Assembly (NCBI GenBank): GCA_030949825.1
Contig: JAUZSC010000002.1
Location: 62,001 to 126,000, forward strand
DNA length: 64,000 nt
Reading direction: 5' to 3'
Source: Sulfurimonas sp.
GTDB taxonomy: Bacteria > Campylobacterota > Campylobacteria > Campylobacterales > Sulfurimonadaceae
The notes beneath the pieces were generated by a model that was given only the letters and a program-made list of their open reading frames with translations, searched no databases and was not told the DNA's origin. Shown piece by piece: positions 46,542-55,326 of this stretch; the first letter of the stretch is position 1, and each line of letters begins with the position of its first letter. Made by a program: the position numbers and the translations under genes.

Positions 46542-47021
46542 ATGGAGACTATTGCACTTTTTGGTGGCTCATTTGACCCGCCTCACATTGGTCATGAGAT
46601 GATTGTTAAAGAAGCATTGAAAAATTTAAAAATTGATAAAGTTGTAGTAATGCCAACTTTTTTAAACCCTTTTAAATTAAGTTCTCATATCTCTGCAAAG
46701 CTTAGGTTACAAAGATTAAAAGAGCTTTTCAAACCTTATAAGAATGTAGAGGTTTCAAGTTTTGAAGTTGATTTAAAACGAAGTGTCACGAGTATTGAAA
46801 GTGTTCACTACCTTTTAAAAAAATACGCAAAAATTTATCTTATTATTGGTGCAGATAATTTAGCAACATTGCATACATGGACAAAATATAATGAACTAAA
46901 ATCACTTGTTACTTTTGTCATTGCAACTCGAAATAGCATAAAAATACCTGATGGGTATTTAACACTACAAATAAATGAAGATATATCTTCAACACAAATA
47001 AGGAAGACCATTGAACACTAG
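46542..47021 (+). CDS. nadD: nicotinate-nucleotide adenylyltransferase
   Basis: Makes deamido-NAD in NAD synthesis. IALFGGSFDPPHIGHEMIV is the nucleotidyltransferase HIGH-type motif, KVVVMPTFLNPFK and LIIGADNLATLHTWTKYNEL follow, and the C-terminal ISSTQIRKTIE is the ISSTxIR motif. The chosen ATG gives 159 residues. It overlaps rsfS by 11 bp, the usual nadD-rsfS coupling. Confidence 0.94.
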   Translation: METIALFGGSFDPPHIGHEMIVKEALKNLKIDKVVVMPTFLNPFKLSSHISAKLRLQRLKELFKPYKNVEVSSFEVDLKRSVTSIESVHYLLKKYAKIYLIIGADNLATLHTWTKYNELKSLVTFVIATRNSIKIPDGYLTLQINEDISSTQIRKTIEH

Positions 47022-47346
47022 AATAGAAAAAATAACATCCGTACTTGACACAAACAAAGCAGAAGCAATAGAGGTTTTTGATTTAAGCCAAAAAAACTAC
47101 TTTGTTGATTATGCAATCATCGCCTCATCTCTTGGTTCCCGTCATACCATAGCCTTACTTGATCATTTAAAAAATGGACTCAAACCAGAAGAAACTTTTA
47201 ATAATGTTGATGAAAGTGGAGATTGGATTGTTATTGATTTAGGTGATATACTCATCCATATAATGACACCAGAGTACAGAACTAAATACGACATGGAGAA
47301 ATTCTTAAGCGAGCTTGCTGAGGGTAAAGAAGGAGAAGTTCTTTAA
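47011..47346 (+). CDS. rsfS: ribosomal silencing factor RsfS
   Basis: Binds ribosomal protein L14 and blocks subunit joining in starvation. SQKNYFVDYAIIASSLGSRHTIALLDHL and WIVIDLGDILIHIMTPEYRTKYDMEKF are the Oligomerisation/DUF143 core; 111 residues. It begins with TTG at 47011, inside the nadD end, with AAGGAAG just upstream. Confidence 0.93.
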   Translation: MNTRIEKITSVLDTNKAEAIEVFDLSQKNYFVDYAIIASSLGSRHTIALLDHLKNGLKPEETFNNVDESGDWIVIDLGDILIHIMTPEYRTKYDMEKFLSELAEGKEGEVL

Positions 47347-47367
47347 AAGAAGTTCTTACTTCTTTTT
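47346..47367. terminator. stem-loop between rsfS and the convergent mltF-like gene
   Basis: AAAGAAGT and ACTTCTTT form an eight-pair stem with a TCTT loop, followed by TTC. It overlaps both stops and could act in both directions. Confidence 0.45.
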
Positions 47368-48771
47368 CGCCTTTGTGTATTTATCATAATTCTCTAAAAT
47401 ATCTCTATATTTATAAATAGACTCTACATACTTTACAGGTTCTTCACCTCGAGCATACCCATATTTTAATGTTTTATAGTACTTCTTCTTTGAAAGTAAG
47501 GGCAAGACCTGTTTTAAATCACTCCATATATTTTGATTGTAACCTAAGCGTTTTGCTAATTTTCTTGCATCATGAATATGTCCCATACCAACATTATAAG
47601 CAGCAAGAGCAAATTTCAAACGATTTTCTCCCCTCACTTCTTTTGGAACAAATTTAATCATTTGTTTAATATGGCGCGTTCCACCAACAATACTCTGCTT
47701 AGGATCAACTCTATTTTTAATACCCAAAAGTTTTGCCGTAGCATTGGTTAACATCATCATCCCACGGACACCTGTAAAGCTTTTTGCATTAGGGTTCCAA
47801 TGTGATTCTTGGTACGAGATAGCCGCTAAAAGTTTCCAAGGAATCGTATATTTTTTTCCAGCTTCTTGAAATATTTTTTTATATTTTGATAATCGTTGCT
47901 TTATTCGTTTGTAATACATTGTATTATCGTAATAATCAAAAAAGTAAGCATTACTGTAATAATGATCCTTTAACTCCGCCATTTTCCCTCGTTGGTTGAA
48001 ATCATTTAACCATGTATACATATCTACTTTAAGTTCCCGGCTAGGGACAGGAAAAACCCATGCCAATTGTTCTCTTTTACTTATCGTAAATGCCATGTCC
48101 ATTTCAGGGTAGTACGGTAAATTCAGAGCATAAATATTAGAGTCAGCGAGAGTACAGTCTATTGTATGAGAGGAGACTTGTTCTAATAGCTCTTCTGTTG
48201 AGTACGCCGAGGTGAAGGTCACATTTATATCAAAACCATCTGCAACTAAAGAGCGTATAGTTTCACTATAACTTGTGTCTTCTCCTACTTTTATATCTAA
48301 GCCTTTTAAGTCTTCCAAAGTTCGAGGAAAAGTTTTAGCCCTAATCATGCTTCTATTACAAATAAGTTGCTGTTGCACTTCAAAATAAGACGGTCCAAAA
48401 TTAAATCTTTTTTCACGCAGTGGAGTTTTAGTAAGTGCTGCAGATACAATATTGATACTTGAATCTTTTACTTTTTCTATCGCTTCTTGCACTGTATTTA
48501 CCACTGTTATATTTAGCTCAACACTTAAGTGCTCCGCATAGGATTTTAGTAACTCGTATTCAAAGCCCTCTGCCCCATTTGGTCCAATATAATAGCTCGA
48601 AGATGCATTTAGAAGAACTACTCGTAATTCTTTAGCTTGTTTAATCTGCTTAAGAAGAGATGGTTTTTCAATTTTATGGACAGGAGAATATGAAGAATGC
48701 GACACCCATCCAAAAATAAAAAAAATCATTGCAAAAAAGAAGAGAATAAATAAATTAAGATTGTGTTTCAT
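47356..48771 (-). CDS. mltF: membrane-bound lytic murein transglycosylase F-like
   Basis: N-terminal membrane helix or signal (about 6-25), a periplasmic solute-binding-protein-like domain (about 45-270: [50 protein letters not shown]), then a lysozyme-like SLT domain with the catalytic Glu in [12 protein letters not shown] and the [17 protein letters not shown] and [14 protein letters not shown] motifs. This two-domain order is MltF. It cleaves peptidoglycan; the binding domain regulates it in relatives. Follows the histidine kinase gene by 24 bp, same strand. Confidence 0.92.
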   Translation of the reverse strand: MKHNLNLFILFFFAMIFFIFGWVSHSSYSPVHKIEKPSLLKQIKQAKELRVVLLNASSSYYIGPNGAEGFEYELLKSYAEHLSVELNITVVNTVQEAIEKVKDSSINIVSAALTKTPLREKRFNFGPSYFEVQQQLICNRSMIRAKTFPRTLEDLKGLDIKVGEDTSYSETIRSLVADGFDINVTFTSAYSTEELLEQVSSHTIDCTLADSNIYALNLPYYPEMDMAFTISKREQLAWVFPVPSRELKVDMYTWLNDFNQRGKMAELKDHYYSNAYFFDYYDNTMYYKRIKQRLSKYKKIFQEAGKKYTIPWKLLAAISYQESHWNPNAKSFTGVRGMMMLTNATAKLLGIKNRVDPKQSIVGGTRHIKQMIKFVPKEVRGENRLKFALAAYNVGMGHIHDARKLAKRLGYNQNIWSDLKQVLPLLSKKKYYKTLKYGYARGEEPVKYVESIYKYRDILENYDKYTKAKKK

Positions 48772-48795
48772 TAAGACAGTTTACATAGTGTTTGC

Positions 48796-50064
48796 TTACG
48801 CAAATATAAAACGATTGACTCCGTTGTCAAACTCATGTGCTAAAACTTCATCATGCGCTTTTAAGATAGAATCTACAAGATAAAGACCAAGTCCAAAGCT
48901 ATTTTTTGAAGGGTTCTCTTTTGTAAATGGCTCGATATAATACTTTAATGGATGCTTCAAACACGCACCAATACTTTCAAAACACAACTCCTTATTTTTC
49001 ATAATAAGTTTTACATGGGCATTTGTTGAATACTTTATACCATTATCAATCATATTTTTAATAGCTGTCGTGTAAAGCCTATAATTTGCATATACTTTTT
49101 TACTTGTATCGATATCTACTGTGACACTTGACGCATCCACCATTGCCATATCAATTGCACCATCAATTATATCCACTAAACGGTACTCTTTAAATTCACT
49201 TTTATCATTTACGCTTGTCACTTCTTCTATAAGAGCAAACTCACCTACAAGTGATTCTAGTCGTCCAAAAATCGAAGTAAATCTATCTATTTGTTTTTGA
49301 GAGTCTAGCATCTGTGTAGCTATAGTACCCTTTGCGATTGGAGTTTTAAGCTCATGCATAACATTTCTCAAAAACAAGGTTCTCGATTCTAAGATAGTAT
49401 TGATTTTTTCTCGCGTCTTTTCTAACTCTTGTGCCACCTGTGCTATTTCATCCTCGCCATCTGTTTTAAAAGATATTTTCATATCACCATCACCAAATTT
49501 AGCAATCTTTCTTCTTAGTCGTGTTAGTGGTCTCAATCTTTGAAAGATTAAAAGAAAAGAGATAATAAGTGTTAAAATAATACTTGCATAGGCATAAAAA
49601 AGACTCCAAGCCCTATACGGTCGAAGTTCTTCATCTTGAATAAGTACATATCCCAATGGAGATTGAATATAAAAGAATATGCTGTACTTGTATTCAAGCA
49701 TAGTAGTTCTTAGGCGTTTTACTTTAACTTGAGAAAATAAATCCTGTTTTTTTACAAGAAGAATTTTATCTTCATTCCCATCTTGCTTGAGAATTTCACC
49801 TTTTTTTAAAATTCTTTTTATAAATTTCTCATCTGTTTCTAGTTTAAATTTATACACAGCCAAGTTGGCTTCAAACATTATGTCATTGTTATCTTGTTGC
49901 TCATGGTTTTTATATATTTGCGTGATTACGGAGTATTTTGTAAATATTTGGTCAATATATTGTTGTTTATTGAGTTTATAAAACTCCCAAAATACAGTAC
50001 TTACACTTAAAAGTGTAACCACCATAGCAAAAAGTACGGTGAGAAGTACTGCATGTTTTTTCAT
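48796..50064 (-). CDS. sensor histidine kinase (ArsS-like)
   Basis: A 422-residue kinase: helices at about 5-25 and 153-175 enclosing a 125-residue periplasmic sensor, a HAMP region (RPLTRLRRKIAKFGDGDM), the phospho-acceptor His237 in RNVMHELKTPIAKG, an N box (IKNMIDNGIKYS) and the G2 box FGLGLYLVDSI. Coupled to the response regulator below by a one-base overlap. Gene order and sequence resemble the acid-responsive ArsRS pair of H. pylori, but the signal here is unknown. Confidence 0.9.
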   Translation of the reverse strand: MKKHAVLLTVLFAMVVTLLSVSTVFWEFYKLNKQQYIDQIFTKYSVITQIYKNHEQQDNNDIMFEANLAVYKFKLETDEKFIKRILKKGEILKQDGNEDKILLVKKQDLFSQVKVKRLRTTMLEYKYSIFFYIQSPLGYVLIQDEELRPYRAWSLFYAYASIILTLIISFLLIFQRLRPLTRLRRKIAKFGDGDMKISFKTDGEDEIAQVAQELEKTREKINTILESRTLFLRNVMHELKTPIAKGTIATQMLDSQKQIDRFTSIFGRLESLVGEFALIEEVTSVNDKSEFKEYRLVDIIDGAIDMAMVDASSVTVDIDTSKKVYANYRLYTTAIKNMIDNGIKYSTNAHVKLIMKNKELCFESIGACLKHPLKYYIEPFTKENPSKNSFGLGLYLVDSILKAHDEVLAHEFDNGVNRFIFA

Positions 50065-50726
50065 TATTTAAGAAGTTTGTATCCAACACCTCGAACAGAT
50101 TCGATAAGTGTTTTATCGCCTAGTTTATTTCTAATGCGTCCAACCATTACATCTATACTTTTGTTTGAGCTGTCTTCATTTATTGCATTTACATTATGGA
50201 TGAGATCTTCACGAGAAACAACTAGCCCTTGTTTTGAAATCATATACGAAAGAATTCCAAACTCTGCATTTGTTAAGTCAATATTTCTACTTTTATATGA
50301 GATTACCATAGTTGCGTTATCACATTTAAAATCACTTTTAGAGTCTTCTTTTACTTCAGCGCGTGCTTCATATCTTCGTAGTACTGAATGGATTCTAGCT
50401 TCTAGCTCTCGTGGATCATAAGGCTTTGGCATATAATCATCTGCGCCAAGTTCAAGTGCTTTGACCTTGTCGGTCACATCACTTCTTGCAGATGAGATAA
50501 TTATAGGAATATCCTGTCGCTCTCTAATAGCTTCACATACTTCAAGACCGTCCATTCCAGGGAGTGTTAAGTCGAGTATAACAAGATTAAACTCTTCTAG
50601 TTTTAAAATACTTACCGCTTTAAAAGGATCATCTTCAGTGATGACTTTAAAATCGAATTGTTCAAGATATTCTGTTAATATTTCTGCTAATTCTAAATCA
50701 TCTTCTATCATTAATATTTTTTGCAT
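50064..50726 (-). CDS. OmpR-family response regulator (ArsR-like)
   Basis: Receiver domain with Asp52 in LVILDLTLPGMDGLEV as phospho-acceptor and the Lys in MPKPYDPREL, then a winged-helix output domain (LTNAEFGILSYMISKQGLVVSREDL, SIDVMVGRIRNKLGD, ESVRGVGYKLL). 220 residues. PIIISSARSDVTDKVKALELGADDY closely recalls H. pylori ArsR (HP0166). It should bind promoters, perhaps those of the neighbouring metal genes, but no repeat could be tied to it. Confidence 0.92.
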   Translation of the reverse strand: MQKILMIEDDLELAEILTEYLEQFDFKVITEDDPFKAVSILKLEEFNLVILDLTLPGMDGLEVCEAIRERQDIPIIISSARSDVTDKVKALELGADDYMPKPYDPRELEARIHSVLRRYEARAEVKEDSKSDFKCDNATMVISYKSRNIDLTNAEFGILSYMISKQGLVVSREDLIHNVNAINEDSSNKSIDVMVGRIRNKLGDKTLIESVRGVGYKLLK

Positions 50727-50742
50727 TATTATTTCGACCTTA

Positions 50743-51486
50743 TTATTTTAAATTTTGGTAGATGCGTATATAAAACTCATCGCGTGAGTATTGGTTTATA
50801 AGATAATCATCTGCACCTTCATTTAAGAAGAAGCTTGTTGCGTAGGAATTAGACTCAGATGCCAAAGCAATGATTTTAAGCCTGTCTAAATTCATCTTAC
50901 GAACACGCCTAACAAGTTCTAAGCCATCCACATTTTCAAGACCATTCACCTGCGATAATTCTCCATTAACAATCATTAAAGCGATATCTTTATGAACTTC
51001 AAGTTTTTGAAGTGCTTCATAAGCACTATCAACTAAAATAACCTTAAAATTATGAAGCGATAAATTTTGTTTTATATATCTTCTATATATTTCAGACTTA
51101 TGCACAACTATAATGGTTTTTTGTTTATTTTGTTTAAGTTTATTTAATCTTGAGATAACATATTTTACATTATCGTATCTATGTCTTAAAATATATTCAA
51201 CAATGTTTGCGCTCTCAAAACTTTCCATAAAATCTTCATCAATAGAATTAGTATATACAATTGGAGCTACATTATGTTTGTTGAGTAATGCAATAATTTC
51301 ACCATGATTTGCATCGGGGAGTGTTCTACTTACAACAGAAAACTCATAACGGTATTTAGCTAAATACTCTTGGGCTTCTTTATAGCTTTGGACTATGTCG
51401 TAGTTAAACCCAGCATCTTGGTCAAGTAACCTTTTAAAGATACCACAAAGGATAGTACTCTCTTCAACAATCAATAGTTTTGACAT
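50743..51486 (-). CDS. tandem receiver-domain protein with no phospho-acceptor aspartates
   Basis: Two CheY-like domains, about 1-120 and 123-247. In the first, the segment FSVVSRTLPDA has Ser53 where Asp should be; in the second, ALMIVNGELS has Asn174. The second otherwise keeps the receiver pattern (LKIIALASES, NEGADDYLINQYSRDEFYIRIYQNLK), with Asn-Gln in place of the usual Lys-Pro. No output domain follows. REC-REC-GGDEF cyclases such as CbrR in C. jejuni share the front part, so this may be a relative without GGDEF. It precedes the response regulator by 16 bp. Confidence 0.8.
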   Translation of the reverse strand: MSKLLIVEESTILCGIFKRLLDQDAGFNYDIVQSYKEAQEYLAKYRYEFSVVSRTLPDANHGEIIALLNKHNVAPIVYTNSIDEDFMESFESANIVEYILRHRYDNVKYVISRLNKLKQNKQKTIIVVHKSEIYRRYIKQNLSLHNFKVILVDSAYEALQKLEVHKDIALMIVNGELSQVNGLENVDGLELVRRVRKMNLDRLKIIALASESNSYATSFFLNEGADDYLINQYSRDEFYIRIYQNLK

Positions 51487-51559
51487 TCATATCTACCTTT
51501 AGCATTATTTTATCTATAAGTATATCTAAAATAGTTAATGCAAAAGCCATTTAACTTAT

Positions 51560-53704
51560 TTACGAAAAAAGCTTTGCAGCGTTGTACGCGATATACGCCA
51601 TAAAATAAGCTGTAATCGAAGTAAAGGCGAAAAGGTAAAAGAAGTACTTTATACCTCCTGCCTCTCTTGTAAAAACAACTGATGCAGCTAAACATGGAAG
51701 GTATATCATGATTACAACTATAAAAGAAATGGCAGATGCAAAAGATATATTTTTACTGATAGCTTGTATGAGTGAAAAGTTTTCTTCATCTACTTCACTT
51801 CCTAAAGCATATAAAACACCCAATGTTGCGACTACGACTTCTTTAGCCGCAAGACCTGTTTGAAGTGCCACACTCATTTTCCAGTCAAAGCCAAGTGGAG
51901 CAAAGATTGGTTCTGAGAACTTCCCAATTTGTCCTAAATAACTTTGTTCTAAATGTGCTTCAGCGAGCTTATTTGCAAGCTTGGATTTTTCATCTTCATT
52001 TGTAGCCATCTCTATTTTGCTTTCATAGCTTTGTGTCAGTTCTAAATTATGCGGATAATTGCTCAAAAACCATATAAGTATAGATGCAGCTGCTATAAAA
52101 GTACCTGCTTTTTTTAAGTACATCATCGTCTTTGTAACAACAGTATGCCAAACAAGTTTAAGTGATGGAAGTCTATACTTTGGCATTTCCATAACAAATG
52201 GCTCATCAGCCCCTTTAAAGGCAGTCATTTTAAGTATTTTAGCTGCTGCTAGTCCCATGATAGCACCTGAAATATAAATAATAAAAAGAATATTTCCAGC
52301 CATCTCAGGAGAAAAGAAAGCCCCTGCAAAAAGAACATATACAGGAAGTCTAGCCCCACATGACATAAAACCGATAATGAAAAGAGTGAGAAGCCTATCC
52401 CTATCATTCTTTAAGATTCTTGCTGACATATACGCTGGAATCGAGCAACCAAAACCTGTTACTAGAGGAATAAAAGACTGTCCATGCATACCAAACTTAT
52501 GAAAAAATCCATCGAGTAAAAAAGCAACACGGGACATGTAACCTGTACTTTCAAGTAGCGCAATTCCTATAAACAAAATGATAATATTGGGAACAAATAA
52601 AATAACAGCACCCACACCCGCAATAATCCCATCTACAATAAGTGAACGGATATCATCATTGGCAATTGTAGCGCCTACTGTGTCTCCAAACCATCCAAAA
52701 AAGGCATCGATCCAATCCATAGGAATAGAACCAATTTCAAAAGTAAGCTGAAACAAGCCCCACATAAAAAATAAGAATATAGGAATACCAAGAACGGGGT
52801 GAATTAAAACAGAGTCTATCTTCTCTGTCATACTCTTTTTTTCTTGGGCTGGCATCTGCTCTTGACTTAAAACCTCAGCAGTAATTCCACGGTTAAAAGA
52901 AGCATACTCTTCTGCGAAAGCCTCTCTAACATCATCTGAATCATGATGCAGTTCAACATGTTTAGATGCTTGGATTAAGATAGGTTGCAACTCTGTCCAA
53001 ATCGGGTTATCATGGAGTTTTTGATAAGTTTTTTGATTGTTTTTAAGTAAATTTATAGCAATATTTCTATATGAATTGAGCGATTTATACTTATGCTTTT
53101 TCAAATAACTAACAATTGTAGCTATCTCTTCTTCCACAGGTTCACTAAAGACTAACTTTTGAGCTTGAATTCCTTTTTCACTGACTTCTATCACTGCATC
53201 GAGAAGTTCTTCTATGCCCTCTTTTGTTACAGCAGAGACTTTTACACAAGGCACACCCAATAATTCTGACATATACGAGGCATTTATATTTATCTTTTCT
53301 TTTATCGCTTCATCATTCATATTTAAGGCAATAACAATATTCTTGCTCATTGTCATAAGTTCAGCACTAAGTTGAAGGTTCTTTAGAAGTGATGTAGAGT
53401 CAATTACATTGATAATTAAATCAAAACTCTCAGCACAAAGATAATCATGTGTAACTCGCTCTTCAATCGTATAATCTGTAAAAGCATAGGTTCCAGGTAA
53501 ATCAACAACGGTAAAGTGCTTATCTTTATAATCAAATAAAACCTCTGTTTTATCAACTGTAACACCAGAAAAGTTTCCAACATGAAGATGTGCATTGGAC
53601 ACCGAGTTAATAAGCATACTCTTACCAACATTGGGCTGACCTACGAGTGCTATTTTTATATGATTAGCAATAACTGGACATTGCATTGGCTCGAGAGTAT
53701 TCAT
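51560..53704 (-). CDS. feoB: ferrous iron transport protein B
   Basis: Fe(II) permease with a cytoplasmic G domain: G1 GQPNVGKSML, G2 region NFSGVTVDKTEV, G3 DLPGTYAF, G4 NMND. The membrane part has the FeoB Gate motifs (GCSIPAYMSARIL with Cys, FMSCGARLPVYVLFAGAFF). 714 residues, full length. Overlaps feoA by 4 bp, and the whole porin-feoA-feoB unit sits under a Fur-box-like palindrome. Confidence 0.95.
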   Translation of the reverse strand: MNTLEPMQCPVIANHIKIALVGQPNVGKSMLINSVSNAHLHVGNFSGVTVDKTEVLFDYKDKHFTVVDLPGTYAFTDYTIEERVTHDYLCAESFDLIINVIDSTSLLKNLQLSAELMTMSKNIVIALNMNDEAIKEKININASYMSELLGVPCVKVSAVTKEGIEELLDAVIEVSEKGIQAQKLVFSEPVEEEIATIVSYLKKHKYKSLNSYRNIAINLLKNNQKTYQKLHDNPIWTELQPILIQASKHVELHHDSDDVREAFAEEYASFNRGITAEVLSQEQMPAQEKKSMTEKIDSVLIHPVLGIPIFLFFMWGLFQLTFEIGSIPMDWIDAFFGWFGDTVGATIANDDIRSLIVDGIIAGVGAVILFVPNIIILFIGIALLESTGYMSRVAFLLDGFFHKFGMHGQSFIPLVTGFGCSIPAYMSARILKNDRDRLLTLFIIGFMSCGARLPVYVLFAGAFFSPEMAGNILFIIYISGAIMGLAAAKILKMTAFKGADEPFVMEMPKYRLPSLKLVWHTVVTKTMMYLKKAGTFIAAASILIWFLSNYPHNLELTQSYESKIEMATNEDEKSKLANKLAEAHLEQSYLGQIGKFSEPIFAPLGFDWKMSVALQTGLAAKEVVVATLGVLYALGSEVDEENFSLIQAISKNISFASAISFIVVIMIYLPCLAASVVFTREAGGIKYFFYLFAFTSITAYFMAYIAYNAAKLFS

Positions 53705-53928
53705 ATTTTTTCAACCTCGATTAAAGCTGCTTCTTGCGCGCGTAATGCTATTTTCATTTTTCCAACTTTAATTTCTATAGTGCTTTTTGCAGGAGCGTAT
53801 TGTAAAACTTCTATTGTAGCTTCTTTCATAATTCCAAAAGAAATCAGTCTTTGCTTTAAGTCAGTCTTTGCGTTTAGCTTAAGAACTTTTACCTTACATG
53901 CCTTATGACAATCTATTAATGTTTTCAT
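53701..53928 (-). CDS. feoA: ferrous iron transport protein A
   Basis: A 75-residue SH3-like protein: KLNAKTDLKQRLISFGIMKEATIEVLQYAPAKSTIEIKVGKMKIALRAQEAALIEV follows the FeoA pattern (L..LG...G..v.v....P....i.v.....alr...A..I.v). It assists FeoB. It overlaps feoB by 4 bp and follows the porin gene by 12 bp. Confidence 0.9.
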   Translation of the reverse strand: MKTLIDCHKACKVKVLKLNAKTDLKQRLISFGIMKEATIEVLQYAPAKSTIEIKVGKMKIALRAQEAALIEVEKI

Positions 53929-53940
53929 TTATCTCTCATT

Positions 53941-55233
53941 TTAAAAATTATATTTTACCATGACTTGGAGTTTCTCAAAATCATTGGCTGTATTTACTAG
54001 ATTTAGCTTATCATTTTGAATAACATAGATGCCTGCAACTATTAACTCTTCATTAAATGTATATTCAAAAGCTATATTTTGCTCAGTCATATGTACTTTT
54101 TCTCCTAAAGAATTCTCTTTTCCCTCAAAGTCACCATAAGCATAAAGAAAATTCCAATTGTTAGAATGGTACACAAGTCCAAGGACAAAGGATTCAGCTT
54201 CTCTATCCTCTGTAATTGTATCTAACTTCATTGTATCCATATTTGTATAAAGTGTCCCTCCTCCCATTCCAGTAAAACTTCGTTTAGCATTATATTTTTT
54301 AGACTTATTGTACGAAATATTAAAACCTGCACTATAAGCTACAAATTCTATAAGTGCCCCAAGGATATCTGCTTGAATATCACTCGTGTCATTTTTTGAT
54401 TGATGTAAATATTGTACTGAAGAATGAAACCTTATGTCACTTTCCCCTGTATGCTTTCCTATATCAATATATGAAGCTTTTGTGGCATTTTCTTTTTGGG
54501 AAATATCATAATACCAAGCATTTACTTCAAATAAATTATCGTATTCAATACCCGCTAAATAAGTACCACGGTTACCAGTTTTCACCCAACTACTCTTTCG
54601 CTTTAGTCCATCTTCAAAATAACCTAATCCAGTACTTGCACCTTGCCACTCTTGAATATTACCTAGGGTCAAAGTAATCTTATCTAAGTCATATATAAGT
54701 ATATATGCTTCAAAAGTATTAGGCACCATAAGTGAATCATCAGCATCAGCTAAGGGGGTGTCTATTAACTGTCTACCTAGTCGAAGATTAAACCCAGCAT
54801 TTTTGTAGTTTATATAAGCTTCGCTTAGCTCTGTATAGTTTCCCCTAACTGAAGAGAGTTCACTGTTTTGTTTCGCAGCATCCCCAGTTGCAAAAGCAAT
54901 ATCATGAGAAGTAACAAAGGCAATCCCCGCATTAAAACCATTGAACTCTGCTAACTCATACTTAAATGTGCCACCAAGTGCTGTTGCATAAGTGTCTTCA
55001 GCAGTATTTTCTTTTTGATCATAGCCAACATACATACTTCGTAGTTGCCCACTTACTTTACCCTCGCTAAACATATTCTTCAGTTTATTAACTGTCGTGA
55101 CTTCTTTGTCAACTTGCTTACCAAAGATATCTATATCTTTTCGTATAGAAATTTCTCTATCTTTATGCTCCGCTTCATGTGCTTGCACAAAGGCTATACT
55201 TATAAATAATAACAAAAGTATTCGTAGCGCCAC
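53941..55233 (-). CDS. OprD-like outer membrane porin
   Basis: Signal peptide (MALRILLLLFISIAFVQA) followed by a short His/Glu segment (HEAEHKDRE), a basic linker, then GKVSGQLRSMYVGYDQKEN, the start of the campylobacterial OprD-like barrel, and repeated amphipathic strands to the terminal Phe of KLQVMVKYNF. 430 residues. It starts with GTG at 55233 after an AAGGAT ribosome site. Being first in a unit with feoA and feoB, it may bring iron or an iron chelate across the outer membrane. Confidence 0.8.
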   Translation of the reverse strand: MALRILLLLFISIAFVQAHEAEHKDREISIRKDIDIFGKQVDKEVTTVNKLKNMFSEGKVSGQLRSMYVGYDQKENTAEDTYATALGGTFKYELAEFNGFNAGIAFVTSHDIAFATGDAAKQNSELSSVRGNYTELSEAYINYKNAGFNLRLGRQLIDTPLADADDSLMVPNTFEAYILIYDLDKITLTLGNIQEWQGASTGLGYFEDGLKRKSSWVKTGNRGTYLAGIEYDNLFEVNAWYYDISQKENATKASYIDIGKHTGESDIRFHSSVQYLHQSKNDTSDIQADILGALIEFVAYSAGFNISYNKSKKYNAKRSFTGMGGGTLYTNMDTMKLDTITEDREAESFVLGLVYHSNNWNFLYAYGDFEGKENSLGEKVHMTEQNIAFEYTFNEELIVAGIYVIQNDKLNLVNTANDFEKLQVMVKYNF

Positions 55234-55291
55234 AATAAATATCCTTACTTTATTTTAATAGCGCAATAATAATCACAAGCAACTTAATAAG

Positions 55292-55326
55292 AACTTTATA
55301 ATGATAAAAGTTATCATTATAAAGTT
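55292..55326. promoter_or_regulatory. long palindrome resembling a Fur box, upstream of porin-feoA-feoB
   Basis: Two perfect 16-bp arms with an AAG spacer; the core ATAATGATAA-AAG-TTATCATTAT closely resembles the classical Fur box GATAATGATAATCATTATC. A minus-strand TATAAT lies inside it, about 60-90 nt before the porin GTG. The site overlaps the stop codon of the efflux pump gene, so it could also act as a stem-loop terminator for that operon. Confidence 0.6.
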
